Shown: positions 1-8,814, counted from the first letter of the stretch. The stretch: 64,000 bases of DNA from JAEUIE01 sp047602475 (GCA_047602475.1 JASGHE010000002.1:1674001-1738000), one strand, 5' to 3'. Numbers and translations: made by a program. Notes: a model not told the origin generated them from the letters alone.

Positions 1-997
1 TCTTTTCGATATCAGCAGGGGATCGACCTTGTTCCTGCAGCCAGACTTTAGCACGAGGATATTCTTTAAGAATCAAGAGGCTGAAATCATTGCTGGTATT
101 GCCGCCGGTTGTTCGTAAGAGAGGTTTGAGCTTCTTTTCGACAAGTTTCTGCATCTCGTCGTTAGTGAAGATTCGTTCTTTCAATTGCTTGGGATCGCCA
201 AGCAGATAGTCGATCGTCATTCTGTCTCCGGCATAAGCCAAACGAAGATCGAGAAAAGGATTCGGGAGATCAGTTAGTGCCCAATAAAGGTTGGGAGCGT
301 TGGGGGTTTGGATGAACTCTTCCACCGTTTTCAGCATATTCTTGGCGATGCTGAGGCCGGTGAGCGAGCAGATGAGGATGTTTGCCTGGTTCATGTGCCG
401 GCTCATCGCCATACCGGTTTGCAGGTGATAGAGGGCCTTTTCATAGTCTCCATCCATGACAGCAAGCCGGGCACGGATATGAACTATGTTGGCAATCAGG
501 CGTATTCCTTGGACATCGGGAAGCAATAAACCCATTCCTTGCTCTTTCATCCGATCCAGATAATCCCATTCTGCGTAGGTGCGCCGAGCAGCCAGATCGA
601 TCTCGTCGAATATCTGTGACTGTCGAAAGACACTCATTTCTTCCCGTGTGGCCGGTGTTACCTCCTCATCGTCATCTTTGTTTTTCTTGGATTGTTGCTG
701 CTGAGAAGGAGTCAAGCCTTTTCGTGCAGCTTGATCGTATGGCGACTCGATCCATGCGTACATGCTTTCCGCAAACTTCGGCAGCCGAAAGAGGTAAATC
801 GTATCGGGGGCAAAGTAACGGTAATAATCCTGCACGGCATTGCCTGTTTTCAAGTCCTTCAGAGGAGGCAGCAGCACATAGCGTAGTGCGGGTGAGGGCA
901 CCGCTTGGGGAGTGACAGTGAACTTCCTGACTTCATTTGGTTCTTGTACACGTGACGTACATACAGCGAGGCTGAGCAAGGATAACAGGCCAACCAT
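1..997 (-). CDS. secreted protein of unknown function, C-terminus beyond left edge
   Basis: An open frame runs from ATG at 997 through the left edge, giving at least 332 residues. GGAG lies just upstream of the ATG. The first ~18 residues (MVGLLSLLSLAVCTSRVQ) look like a signal peptide. A charged linker (SKKNKDDDEEV) follows near residue 105. A helical stretch around LAVMDGDYEKALYHLQTGMA resembles one tetratricopeptide unit, suggesting a repeat-type helical protein. It is the last visible gene of a minus-strand group starting with the ECF sigma factor and anti-sigma-like protein, so it may belong to that regulon or be co-transcribed; the gap to the preceding gene is 98 bp. No catalytic motif is recognised. 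Only the reading frame, signal peptide and helical region are seen directly. Confidence 0.75.
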   Translation of the reverse strand, partial: MVGLLSLLSLAVCTSRVQEPNEVRKFTVTPQAVPSPALRYVLLPPLKDLKTGNAVQDYYRYFAPDTIYLFRLPKFAESMYAWIESPYDQAARKGLTPSQQQQSKKNKDDDEEVTPATREEMSVFRQSQIFDEIDLAARRTYAEWDYLDRMKEQGMGLLLPDVQGIRLIANIVHIRARLAVMDGDYEKALYHLQTGMAMSRHMNQANILICSLTGLSIAKNMLKTVEEFIQTPNAPNLYWALTDLPNPFLDLRLAYAGDRMTIDYLLGDPKQLKERIFTNDEMQKLVEKKLKPLLRTTGGNTSNDFSLLILKEYPRAKVWLQEQGRSPADIEK

Positions 998-1095
998 AGT
1001 AATCTCCGGAATGATCTCAAACGAACCAACTGAAGGTGTATCTTGCGATTAACACAGCCCCTCGATTGCGCGTCGGGCTGTTATGAAAGTGGCTG

Positions 1096-1527
1096 TCAGC
1101 GTTGCCATTCGGGAAGCACATAACTTCCTGCGGAAAGGATGGGCATTGGTTTGGTGTCGCTGCTGGTCGTGCGTAAGACAGGGTGCTTTTGGGTGAGGCT
1201 CTCTTCGCGCAGGGCCAAGTAGGAGAAGGGCGACAATGGATCGGGGGTATCGTTCGTGAACTTCGGCAATGGAGTAGATTCCTGTGGGACGGAGGTAGTG
1301 AAAGTTGCAACTGCTGCTTGATGCTGAGCCGTAGATTGATGCCAAGCCATTATGCCGGTGACAACAGCGAGTAGGAGCGAAGCAGCCGTTGCCATCGGCC
1401 AAGCCCACGATGGTTTAACGGAACGTCGTCCCGCTTCGAAGAGGAGTCGATCTCGATCCAGCGTCGGTGCTGCGACCTTGAGTTGTCGCAGCGTCAGGCT
1501 CAGATCATCATTCGATTCAATGCGCAT
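1096..1527 (-). CDS. putative anti-sigma factor, single-pass membrane protein
   Basis: A 143-residue protein whose start overlaps the end of the sigma factor gene by 11 nt, which suggests translational coupling. The N-terminal ~40 residues are charged and predicted cytoplasmic, containing LRQLKVAAPTLDRDRLLFEAG. One membrane segment follows at about residues 42-61 (WPMATAASLLLAVVTGIMAW), then a Pro/Ser/Thr-rich outer tail. This one-segment layout next to an ECF gene is typical of anti-sigma partners in planctomycetes. No zinc-binding HxxxCxxC motif is present, so it is not a classical ZAS protein. The role is inferred from position and topology; an ordinary small membrane protein is the alternative. 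Confidence 0.7.
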   Translation of the reverse strand: MRIESNDDLSLTLRQLKVAAPTLDRDRLLFEAGRRSVKPSWAWPMATAASLLLAVVTGIMAWHQSTAQHQAAVATFTTSVPQESTPLPKFTNDTPDPLSPFSYLALREESLTQKHPVLRTTSSDTKPMPILSAGSYVLPEWQR

Positions 1528-1996
1528 GGACTTCTCCTAACAGAACTCGCAGTTGAGTCAGGCCCTTGGAATAGAGGCGGTGGGCGGAACTGGAGGAGGT
1601 GGACATCACCTCGGCGATCTCTTCGAAGGTCAGGCCGCCCCAGAGATGGGCGATCATCACTTCTCGTTCTTCCAAGGGCAGTTGCTGCATGGCAGTTACC
1701 GCAGCGTCGGCATCCAGGCGTTGTGCGGGGTCGTGGACAAACCAATCGGGATTCGATTGACTATGCCGGGCCTCGTGCTTGTCGCGCCTTCGTTCTGATC
1801 GGCCGGCACTGATGGCGGCGTTACGCACCACTCGGAAGAGCCAGGCGGCTGGGTTGTTTGGTAGCGGTGTCGCTGCTGAGAGTTTCAGAAACGCTTCCTG
1901 CACCACATCTTCGGGAGTGCCACACCATTGCCGGGCGAGAAGCACCAGCACACTGGCATGGCGATCAAAGCATCGTCCTAGCTCAACGGGATCGAT
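1517..1996 (-). CDS. ECF sigma factor (RpoE-like), start codon unclear
   Basis: Encodes an extracytoplasmic-function RNA polymerase sigma factor. Region 2 contains CGTPEDVVQEAFLKL and AAWLFRVVRNAAI; region 4 contains LPLEEREVMIAHLWGG and LTFEEIAEVM followed by a helix-turn-helix. The first conventional start in frame is GTG at 1951, but recognisable sigma sequence (DPVELGRCFDRHAS) continues upstream of it. No ATG, GTG or TTG lies between that GTG and an in-frame TAG at 2021-2023. An ATC codon at 1994-1996 sits 8 nt after a good AGGAG (2005-2009), so the coordinates given use it (159 residues, a normal length). An upstream ATG at 2063-2065 is in the same frame but separated by the TAG. Family assignment is firm; the start is not. 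Confidence 0.8.
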   Translation of the reverse strand: MDPVELGRCFDRHASVLVLLARQWCGTPEDVVQEAFLKLSAATPLPNNPAAWLFRVVRNAAISAGRSERRRDKHEARHSQSNPDWFVHDPAQRLDADAAVTAMQQLPLEEREVMIAHLWGGLTFEEIAEVMSTSSSSAHRLYSKGLTQLRVLLGEVHAH

Positions 1997-2095
1997 GGCT
2001 TTGGCTCCTGCAGATGGTTGCTATCTGATAGACGCCGCTGAAAGGATCTTATCCCAGGAATGCATCGAAATAATGCTGGACGTCAAGTACACTGC

Positions 2096-2143
2096 TCCCC
2101 CTCACCCCCAACCCCTCTCCCTCCAGGGGAGAGGGGAGAATAC
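2096..2143. repeat. C-rich dispersed repeat with short stem (copy 1)
   Basis: The sequence has a run of CCCCTCACCCCCAACCCC followed by a hairpin TCTCCCTCCAGGGGAGA. A close copy lies at 36462-36507. It separates the histidine kinase gene from the sigma factor gene on the same strand and may end the upstream sigma-side message on the opposite orientation, but no T-run follows. Confidence 0.7.
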
Positions 2144-2156
2144 AAGCAACATCTTG

Positions 2157-2870
2157 TTAGTTGCTCGACATTGTTGGCAAGGAGATGATAAACTTCGTTC
2201 CTTTCCCCTTCTCGCTCTGCACCGCGATAGTGCCGCCGTGGGCTTCTACGATCTTTTTGAGGGTGGGCAGGCCCAGGCCGCTGCCGCCTTGACGCATGGA
2301 GAAGAAGGGTTTGAAGATTTGTTGCTGCACTTCTGGCGTCATGCCGATGCCGGTGTCGATGAAGTTGAGAATCAAGCGGTTCGGGGTGACGGTGCTGTCG
2401 AGTTCGCCCTGAATGGCGAGTGTACCGCCCTGGGGCATGGCTTGCACCGCATTGAGCATAAGGTTGAGCAGGCCCTGCTTGAAGGGTTCGACATCGAGTT
2501 CGATGCTGGGCAGGTCGCCGGGAAGGAAGGTCTTGATCTCGACGTTGGCTTTGCGGGCTGAGGGGCCGTAGAAGTCGACGAGGTCATCAATGATGTCATT
2601 GATCTTGGTGGGGGTCTTGCTCAGTTCCTTCTGCTGGATGAAACGGAGGAAGTCGTTCGAGAGTTCAGCGAGTCGATTGGTTTCGTGCTGGAGTTTGAGC
2701 ACACGTTGATGAGATCGGCGTTCCTTGGGTGTCTCGGGCTCGTTGAGGTCTTCAGCGAGGAGTTGCAGGTTCAGCCCCAGCGTACTGACATGGTTCTTGA
2801 TGTCGTGAATGAGCCTGCCGGTGAGCTGGGCCAACTCGGAATAAGCATCATCAGGAGGTATTTCGGTCAT
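2157..2870 (-). CDS. cytoplasmic sensor histidine kinase, orphan
   Basis: A 237-residue two-component kinase without a membrane segment or PAS domain. The HisKA helix is at residues ~15-80 with phospho-acceptor His22 in RLIHDIKNHVSTLG. The HATPase domain holds the N box (NLMLNAVQAM), G1 box (FIDTGIGM) and G2 box (GSGLGLPTLKKIVEAHGG). The start is ATG 2870 with GGAGG upstream; a longer frame to 3074 overlaps the cobalamin gene and is rejected. It begins 12 nt before the end of the adenosyltransferase gene, so the two are probably co-transcribed. No response regulator is adjacent. Its input must come from a partner protein or cytoplasmic signal, which the sequence does not show. Confidence 0.88.
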   Translation of the reverse strand: MTEIPPDDAYSELAQLTGRLIHDIKNHVSTLGLNLQLLAEDLNEPETPKERRSHQRVLKLQHETNRLAELSNDFLRFIQQKELSKTPTKINDIIDDLVDFYGPSARKANVEIKTFLPGDLPSIELDVEPFKQGLLNLMLNAVQAMPQGGTLAIQGELDSTVTPNRLILNFIDTGIGMTPEVQQQIFKPFFSMRQGGSGLGLPTLKKIVEAHGGTIAVQSEKGKGTKFIISLPTMSSN

Positions 2871-2881
2871 CGCAACCTCCG

Positions 2882-3454
2882 TTAGGCTTGACCTGCACCG
2901 GGTTTCCAGAGCACATCGCCTTCGCCGTCTTGATTTAACTTGCGAGCAAGGACAAAGAGATAATCGGAGAGTCTGTTCAGGTAGATGATCGTCTGGGGGT
3001 TGAGTCGATCGCGCCGGCTCAGGGTGACGACCTCCCGTTCCGCCCGTCGGCAGACGGTGCGGGCCAGATGGCACCAGGCTGAGGAGGAACTGCCACCGGG
3101 GAGGACGAAGCTGGTGAGGGGTTTCAGATGTTCGTTGAGGCGATCGATACCCTTTTCGAGTCGTTCGACCTGGGCTGGGGTGATTCTCAATCGCTTGCCC
3201 GGTTCTTCGTTCTCAGCCAGGGGGGTGCATAGATCAGCACCGACATCGAAGAGATCGTTTTGAATCAGCCGCAGGAAGGTCCAATCAGTCATGCCTTGGT
3301 GATGGGCGAGGAGCAGGCCCAGCATCGAATTGAGTTCATCGACGCTACCGTAGGAGGCGACTCGAATATCGTCTTTGGGAACGCGGGACATGTCGCCGAG
3401 GCCGGTCGTGCCATCGTCGCCGGTCTTGGTGTAGATGCGGGAGAGGTAGACCAT
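2882..3454 (-). CDS. pduO: cob(I)alamin adenosyltransferase, PduO type
   Basis: Transfers the 5'-deoxyadenosyl group of ATP to cob(I)alamin to make adenosylcobalamin. At 190 residues it has normal PduO/MMAB length. The N-terminal YTKTGDDGTTGL is the ATP-binding signature of the family, followed by SYGSVDELNS, FVLPGG and CRRAEREVV. The start ATG 3454 has AAGGA 6 nt upstream. It is followed within 12 bp by the histidine kinase gene. No cobalamin-dependent enzyme is visible nearby, so the user of the cofactor is unknown. The assignment is strong from the motifs and length. Confidence 0.93.
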   Translation of the reverse strand: MVYLSRIYTKTGDDGTTGLGDMSRVPKDDIRVASYGSVDELNSMLGLLLAHHQGMTDWTFLRLIQNDLFDVGADLCTPLAENEEPGKRLRITPAQVERLEKGIDRLNEHLKPLTSFVLPGGSSSSAWCHLARTVCRRAEREVVTLSRRDRLNPQTIIYLNRLSDYLFVLARKLNQDGEGDVLWKPGAGQA

Positions 3455-3495
3455 GGCTGTCCTTGATGGCGGGGGAGGGTTTCTACTTTCGTTAT

Positions 3496-3600
3496 ATGGT
3501 AGTCATCACGCTCCGTCGTGATGGTTTGCCCGGCATAGACTTCATCCACTGCAACGGGATCTAGTCGTCGCCTCATCACGCGGAGCGTGATGACTACCAT
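3496..3600. repeat. palindromic element, ATCACGCnnnGCGTGAT family, composite copy
   Basis: Outer inverted arms ATGGTAGTCATCACGC and GCGTGATGACTACCAT flank about 70 bp. Each end also folds on itself (TCATCACGCTCCGTCGTGATG and ATCACGCGGAGCGTGAT). The same unit recurs at 54034-54176 and 55858-55984. The last base of the right arm is the first base of the TGA stop complement of the epimerase gene, so that gene ends exactly at the element edge. Confidence 0.8.
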
Positions 3601-4589
3601 CATTCCATGATTGCTCGTCTCAATGCTTCAGTCATGGGAACGGCAGGTTGCCAGTGGAGGTTCTGCTTCGCTTTGGAGTTGGGGAAGTGCAAGGGCTTCC
3701 AGAAGGCTTCGCTGCGGTAGGTGGTGATGACGTTGGGCAACTGTCCCTTCGACCAGCGATGGTAGCTTTCGTAGAGACGGGACATGGGTTTGACTGTCCA
3801 TTGGGGTACCCAAGCTGATCGGACTTTCTTGCCATGATGGCGATAGGCTTGGATCACTTGCTTGCAGGAGGGCAGGTCATCATCGAGGACATTAAACGCC
3901 TGGCCGACGACATCAGGAACGAGGCCGGCCTGTTTGATGGCGTCAGCACAGTTGTCGACGAAGGTGTAGGGCATGATGCGGTTGCCGAAGCGGAGTTGGA
4001 GCGGGCCGACCTTGAGGCCGACCCGGGCACTGAGGGCACCCCGGCCGGGGCCGAAGATAACACCGGGGCGAATGACGACCACGGGGAAACCCTGTTGTCG
4101 ATGAGCCTCCCAGACGATCTCTTCCTGGACGACTTTACTGAAGGTGTAACTGTCTCGCAGTTGTGGCTTGGGATCGACCGGGCAGGTCTCATCGAGCGTG
4201 CCTTGTTTGGGAAGTACGCCCGCACCGTAGACGCCGAGCGAACTGACGAGGACGAAGCGGGGAGTCTTCGCTTGTTGAACTACCTGAACGAGCTTGCGCG
4301 TGGGCACCACGGTGTTCAGGAAGATGGTCGCAGCGGCTCCGTTCATCCCTGCGGCGCAGTGATAGACGACATCACAGCCTTGGAGGGATTGTTGCACCGC
4401 AGTCTCATCCATCAAATCGCCGGGGATGACTTCGATGAGGTGAGCATTCTCTTTGCCGGCGAATTGAAGAAGACTTTCGACATCGCTGGTGCCTCGGACG
4501 AGACAACGAACGCACAGACCATCCTTCACTAGCGAACGAACCAGTCGCTTGCCAAGGAAGCCTGTTGCACCTGTTACCAGCACTTTCAT
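3600..4589 (-). CDS. NAD-dependent epimerase/dehydratase (extended SDR)
   Basis: A 329-residue Rossmann-fold enzyme of the nucleotide-sugar or sterol-dehydrogenase-like extended SDR group. The dinucleotide motif TGATGFLGKRL starts at residue 6. The catalytic Ser is in VLVSSLGVYG and the YxxxK pair is in DSYTFSKVVQE. VIRPGVIFGPGR is the usual substrate-region motif. I chose ATG 4589, which puts the Gly motif at the normal distance; a GTG at 4604 is possible and has GGAG upstream inside the neighbouring repeat. It lies between the Gfo/Idh/MocA oxidoreductase and the adenosyltransferase on the same strand, separated by repeats. The pairing with Gfo/Idh suggests sugar modification, but the substrate cannot be read from sequence. 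Confidence 0.88.
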   Translation of the reverse strand: MKVLVTGATGFLGKRLVRSLVKDGLCVRCLVRGTSDVESLLQFAGKENAHLIEVIPGDLMDETAVQQSLQGCDVVYHCAAGMNGAAATIFLNTVVPTRKLVQVVQQAKTPRFVLVSSLGVYGAGVLPKQGTLDETCPVDPKPQLRDSYTFSKVVQEEIVWEAHRQQGFPVVVIRPGVIFGPGRGALSARVGLKVGPLQLRFGNRIMPYTFVDNCADAIKQAGLVPDVVGQAFNVLDDDLPSCKQVIQAYRHHGKKVRSAWVPQWTVKPMSRLYESYHRWSKGQLPNVITTYRSEAFWKPLHFPNSKAKQNLHWQPAVPMTEALRRAIME

Positions 4590-4611
4590 CAATCGCACCT
4601 TCACGTCTTGT

Positions 4612-4695
4612 TCTCCCCCTTTCCAAGGGGGAGTTAGAGGGGGTAGTTTCGGAGGAGCAGAACCCCACCCAACCTCCCCTTGGTAAGGGGAGGAG
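4612..4695. repeat. double-hairpin dispersed repeat, copy 1
   Basis: Two hairpins: TCCCCCTTTCCAAGGGGGA and CCTCCCCTTGGTAAGGGGAGG, joined by a spacer with GAACCCCACCCAACC. A second copy in the opposite orientation lies at 17091-17175. It sits between two same-strand genes. Confidence 0.8.
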
Positions 4696-4703
4696 CCTGA
4701 AAA

Positions 4704-4730
4704 CTCAGCACTCAGGACTCAGCACTCAGG
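4704..4730. repeat. CTCAGCACT repeat, copy 1, overlapping a gene end
   Basis: Tandem units of ACTCAGCACTCAGG. Related tracts occur at 51087-51149 and inside waaA at 52078-52111. The last residues of the Gfo/Idh/MocA protein (SLSAES) and its stop are coded by the repeat. Confidence 0.7.
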
Positions 4731-5788
4731 GACTTTTTCTGACACACCCTCACCATCTCATCCATCAACCACGCATGTTGACGAATCTCCTGTGTCGTGA
4801 TGGGGGGCGGCGTGCCATCCTGAATGCTCTCGTAGAACCGTTCGAAGAGGGTTCGCATGCCGGCAAAGTAATGTAAGTCAGCCTTCATGAAACGCCAGAG
4901 GTTCCACCAGGAACGACGGCTCGATTGTCGGGCAGCACGCCAGGTGAGATCAATCTTGGCAAAGGCGCCGGGCAAGCGGGCCGGGCGATAGATCTGGATT
5001 GATTGAGCATCGAGATCGACTTGGAGCCAGCCTTTCTCGCCATAGACACGGGTGACCCGCTGGGCTGGGATGCGGGTGAGGAATGTCAGGGTGCCGGTCG
5101 CCTCTTTGCCCTGAAGGTGCATGTGGAGTTCGTGAGGGAAGTCGTACTTGCCGAGGGAGAACCAGTGGGCTCGCACTTCGGGGCGTTCATCGGTCAGGAA
5201 ATCGGTGATGCGATAGAGCGGGTGGGAGATGGTGTTCTGGAACAGTCCGCCGGGGAGTTGTCGAACCCAGTGGTTGGGGTTGGATGCGACCTGAGAACCG
5301 AACGCACCGGTGATGGGATAGCCGAGCACTGATTCGATATGTCGAACGGTGCCTAACTGGTTCTGCTTCACCAGTTCTCTCACTTCGAGCCAGATGGGGT
5401 CGAAGAGTTGGTCGTGACCGAGGCAGACCTTCTTGCCTTTCTCGTCGGCCAAGGCCAGAACGAGGTCGGCTTCTTTTTCGGTGAGGGTGAAGGGCTTCTC
5501 AACATAGACGTGGCAATCGGTCATCAGGGCCTGGAGGGCGAGGGCGGCGTGGGTCTGTGCCGGCGTGGTGATGTGTACGACATCGGGTTTGACCTCAGCC
5601 AGCATCTTGTCCACGTCATCGTAGTAGCGATCGATTTCAAACCGCTGCGCTGCCTGGCGGGCCAGATCGAGATAGCGGTCACAGACGGCGACGGTCTCAG
5701 CCCGGTCGATCTTGCGGAGTTCCTGCAGGTGAGCATCAGCAATCTGGCCGCAACCGATCAGGGCAATGCGGAGTCGGGTAGAGGCCAT
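4712..5788 (-). CDS. Gfo/Idh/MocA family oxidoreductase
   Basis: A 358-residue NAD(P)-dependent oxidoreductase. The N-terminal Rossmann domain has IALIGCGQIADAHLQEL; the catalytic EKP motif is in CHVYVEKPFTLTEKEAD near residue 100. The C-terminal domain carries GGLFQNTISHPLYRITDFL, matching the substrate-binding GG...D..H layout of the family. ATG 5788 is preceded by AGGA; the longer frame to 5845 adds a tail unlike the family and is rejected. The C-terminus runs into a CTCAGCACT repeat, so its last few residues are probably recent. The substrate is likely a sugar or cyclitol derivative, an inference from family and the adjacent epimerase. Confidence 0.9.
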   Translation of the reverse strand: MASTRLRIALIGCGQIADAHLQELRKIDRAETVAVCDRYLDLARQAAQRFEIDRYYDDVDKMLAEVKPDVVHITTPAQTHAALALQALMTDCHVYVEKPFTLTEKEADLVLALADEKGKKVCLGHDQLFDPIWLEVRELVKQNQLGTVRHIESVLGYPITGAFGSQVASNPNHWVRQLPGGLFQNTISHPLYRITDFLTDERPEVRAHWFSLGKYDFPHELHMHLQGKEATGTLTFLTRIPAQRVTRVYGEKGWLQVDLDAQSIQIYRPARLPGAFAKIDLTWRAARQSSRRSWWNLWRFMKADLHYFAGMRTLFERFYESIQDGTPPPITTQEIRQHAWLMDEMVRVCQKKSLSAES

Positions 5789-5968
5789 CGGTATCCTGAA
5801 ATCAAGAGGCTGCAGTAACGCTAAGACCACTGCATTGTAGGTCATTTGCTATGACTCGGCAGCTTGCCCACCTTCACAAAACCTTCGCTGTATCTTCGTT
5901 AGACATCGAAGGGTGCCCGGTTATCATCACCCCATCGAACCAATTCAGGTTCCCTGGGAGACTGCCTC

Positions 5969-7238
5969 ATGCTGAAGAAGCACCTTATCTTGCCCGTGAG
6001 TTTGTTTGTCAGCGCGTTCGGAATCACCACTCCGTTGCAGGCTCAGTTCTGGACGAATCAGATTGCTGATCCTGTGGTAGTTCAAATTGGCACCGGCGCA
6101 ACGACTGTGAGTGGAACTGGGTATACCACCACACTGAAGCACTTTTTGGCGGGAGTGCCTTCGCAGGCTGTTCCCTTTAGTACGGCCAGCTTCTTGAATA
6201 CGGGTGCGTCGGGCAGCCTGGTACTTAGCGCCAGCGCCACCTCTGAAGGTAACCTGACGAATTCCGTGGACAGAAATTATGTCGTAATGGCAGGCTACGA
6301 GGCAGCAACAGGGACGGCTCAAGTCAACGGCGCCACAGCGAACGCCAATCGAGTCATTGGGTTCGCCAACGTCGCTCCTTTTGTTGGACTTACCGGCACC
6401 ACTACCACTGCCTATCCAGGGGCGCAGGCCACCAACTACAATACGAATAATGTTCGCAGTGCAGTCTCCACAGGCGGGCCTTCTTCCGATGCCTGGACCG
6501 GTGGAACAGGGACGACAGCTACGACGGCAGGCGTTCGTTACCAGACGACCACTCAGGTTTCATCCACCTCCACAAATGTACGCAGTGTCGATATCTACAA
6601 CAACCAGCTTTTCACTACTTCAGCTTCTGGTGCGTTTGTTGGCGTCAACTCAGTGGGAGTCGGCACGCCAACCTCCAGCGGAGCTGTCATCAGCCTCATG
6701 ATCGCCACGGGAACCGGCTCGTCACCCTATGAATACGCTGCCTACAACGACCCCAATGGAAACCAGACTAACCTGACGGCAAGCTTCGGCCTCAACCGGG
6801 TTTACGTTGCCGATGACCGCACCACGATTAACGCTGCTGGAGCCACCGGTGGCATTCAACGATGGTCGTGGAATGGAACGACATGGATTCTTGATTATAC
6901 CTTGAACGACAATGTGCCAGCGCCGCCAACAGGCACTTCTCCAGTCATCGGGGGCGCGTGGGTTATCTGGCTACCTTGATCCCAACGGAATCGCAGTGTT
7001 GTATTTCTCCAATTCTGGCGGAACTGAATTGAGAGAAGTACTTGATACCGGGGCTGCCTCAACTTCGTTTTTGCTGGCAACCGCCGACACCAACACCGTC
7101 TTCCGCGGCGTGGCTCTGACCGTCGCTGTTCCTGAACCTACCACCTACGCACTGATCGGCATGACGGGTATCGTGGGGGCAGGGGTGTGGTTCCAACGCC
7201 GTCGCAAGCTGCAGACTGCCCGCTTTGCTCGAATCTAG
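5969..7238 (+). CDS. PEP-CTERM surface protein, frameshifted
   Basis: Two overlapping frames make one protein of about 422 residues. The first (5969-6979) begins with a signal peptide (MLKKHLILPVSLFVSAFGIT) and a Thr/Ser/Ala/Gly-rich body. The second reads LSGYLDPNGIAVLYFSNSGG and ends with VPEPTTYALIGMTGIVGAGV followed by a basic tail, a PEP-CTERM sorting signal for exosortase processing and surface release. The frames join if one G of the GGGGG run at 6950-6954 is removed, so the break is a 1-base insertion at a homopolymer. Sequencing error is the simplest cause. The body has no enzymatic motif. No exosortase is in the window. Confidence 0.85.
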
Positions 7239-7368
7239 TTATGGCTGTTCGTTCAGCAAACAACACTACCCCTGTGAGAGTTCCTCGCAGGGGTTATTCT
7301 TTGCCAGTCTGCTTCACATCTGACACTGCCTGGGTTACACTAAAGGTGTCACCCTCCTTTGGCACGTC

Positions 7369-8814
7369 ATGCACCCTACCCACCGCCTGCTACAAGCACA
7401 GACCCGACGACAGTTCCTGCAACACGGGGCATTCAGCCTCGGTGGATGCGCGATGGCGTCGATGTTCTCAAATGCATCGGAAGGGGATAAGGCTGGTCCA
7501 CTATCTCCGAAGAAGACGATGCTGCCAGCCAAGGCGAAGAATGTCATCTATCTACAGATGTCGGGTGCTCCACCGCAACACGATCTGTTTGACTACAAAC
7601 CCAAGCTCAAAGAACTGCACCTGAAGCCATGCCCGGAGTCGCTGCTCAAGGGACAACGGTTTGCGTTCATCAAGGGGACACCGGTTCTATTGGGGTCGCC
7701 CTACGAGTTTACCCGCTGTGGCCACGATGAAGCATGGGTCAGCAGCCTGTTGCCTCACTTCCAGAAGGTTGCCCCAGAGGTGGCATTCCTCAAGGGAATG
7801 TACACCGATCAATTCAATCACGCACCAGCCGAGCTGCTGCTGTTCACCGGCTCGCCTCGTAATGGTGGGGCGGGCATGGGTTCCTGGGTCACGTATGGCC
7901 TGGGCAGCGAGAACCAGAATCTTCCCGGCTTCGTTGTCCTCATCAGCGGGGGCACTGATCCCACAGGTGGCAAAGCTCTCTGGTCGACCGGCTTTCTGCC
8001 TTCGGTCTACCAGGGGGTGCAGTGCCGAACAGCCGGGGAGCCGATTCTGTATGTGAACAATCCGCCGGGTATGGATCGGGACAGCCGGCGCAGCAGTCTC
8101 GATGCTCTGAAAGCGCTCAACGAGTTTGAACATCAACAGTTCGGTGACCCGGAGACGCTGACCCGGATCAGTCAGTACGAACTCGCCTTCCGCATGCAGA
8201 TGACGGTGCCGGAAGTGATGGATATCGGCAAAGAGCCGGAGAAGATGCGGGAGAAGTATGGAGCCAAGCCGGGGATGAACAGCTTCGCTAACAACTGCCT
8301 GCTGGCCCGCCGGCTGGTGGAACGGGGGGTGCGGTTCGTACAACTGTTTGATTGGGGCTGGGACTGTCATGGCACGGGCAAGGGGGATGACATTGTCGAG
8401 CACTTGCCCAAGAAGTGTAAGGAAGTGGATCAGTCGATCGCTGCACTCATCACTGATTTAAAGGAACGGGGTCTGCTCGACTCGACCCTCATCGTGTGGG
8501 GCGGCGAGTTTGGCCGAACCAGCATGAACGAGGCTCGGGGCGGCTCCACATTCCTTGGGCGAGATCATCACCCCCATTGCTTCACGATGTGGATGGCGGG
8601 GGCAGGGATCAAAAAGGGAACCGTTCACGGACAGACCGACGAGCTGGGATACTTCATTACTGAAGGCAAGACCAGCGTTCACGATTTGCAGGCGACCATC
8701 CTGCAACTGCTGGGTCTTGATCCGTACAAGTTCCGATTTCCTTACCAGGGGCTGGACCAGCGGTTGATCGGCGTTGAAGGAGGAGTGGAGTTGATCAAGG
8801 GAGTGATGTCATAA
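7369..8814 (+). CDS. DUF1501 family protein, Tat-exported
   Basis: A 481-residue protein of the DUF1501 family, distantly related to the sulfatase/alkaline phosphatase fold and abundant in planctomycetes. A twin-arginine signal is visible at the N-terminus (TRRQFLQHGAFSLGGCAM). Family motifs include YLQMSGAPPQHDLFDYKP, DWGWDCHG, LIVWGGEFGRT and GRDHHPHCFTMWMAG, the last holding the His cluster likely to bind metal. In this phylum it usually follows a DUF1549/DUF1553 cytochrome-like gene; here it stands alone between a PEP-CTERM gene and a palindromic element. The enzymatic role in the family is not established. Assignment is strong from motifs and length. Confidence 0.93.
   Translation: MHPTHRLLQAQTRRQFLQHGAFSLGGCAMASMFSNASEGDKAGPLSPKKTMLPAKAKNVIYLQMSGAPPQHDLFDYKPKLKELHLKPCPESLLKGQRFAFIKGTPVLLGSPYEFTRCGHDEAWVSSLLPHFQKVAPEVAFLKGMYTDQFNHAPAELLLFTGSPRNGGAGMGSWVTYGLGSENQNLPGFVVLISGGTDPTGGKALWSTGFLPSVYQGVQCRTAGEPILYVNNPPGMDRDSRRSSLDALKALNEFEHQQFGDPETLTRISQYELAFRMQMTVPEVMDIGKEPEKMREKYGAKPGMNSFANNCLLARRLVERGVRFVQLFDWGWDCHGTGKGDDIVEHLPKKCKEVDQSIAALITDLKERGLLDSTLIVWGGEFGRTSMNEARGGSTFLGRDHHPHCFTMWMAGAGIKKGTVHGQTDELGYFITEGKTSVHDLQATILQLLGLDPYKFRFPYQGLDQRLIGVEGGVELIKGVMS

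Noticed and set aside
3289..3603. 104-residue frame overlapping the adenosyltransferase start
   Set aside because: Its beginning is coded by the ATCACGC palindrome (MMVVITLRVMRRR), a peptide that recurs wherever the repeat is read; no independent evidence.
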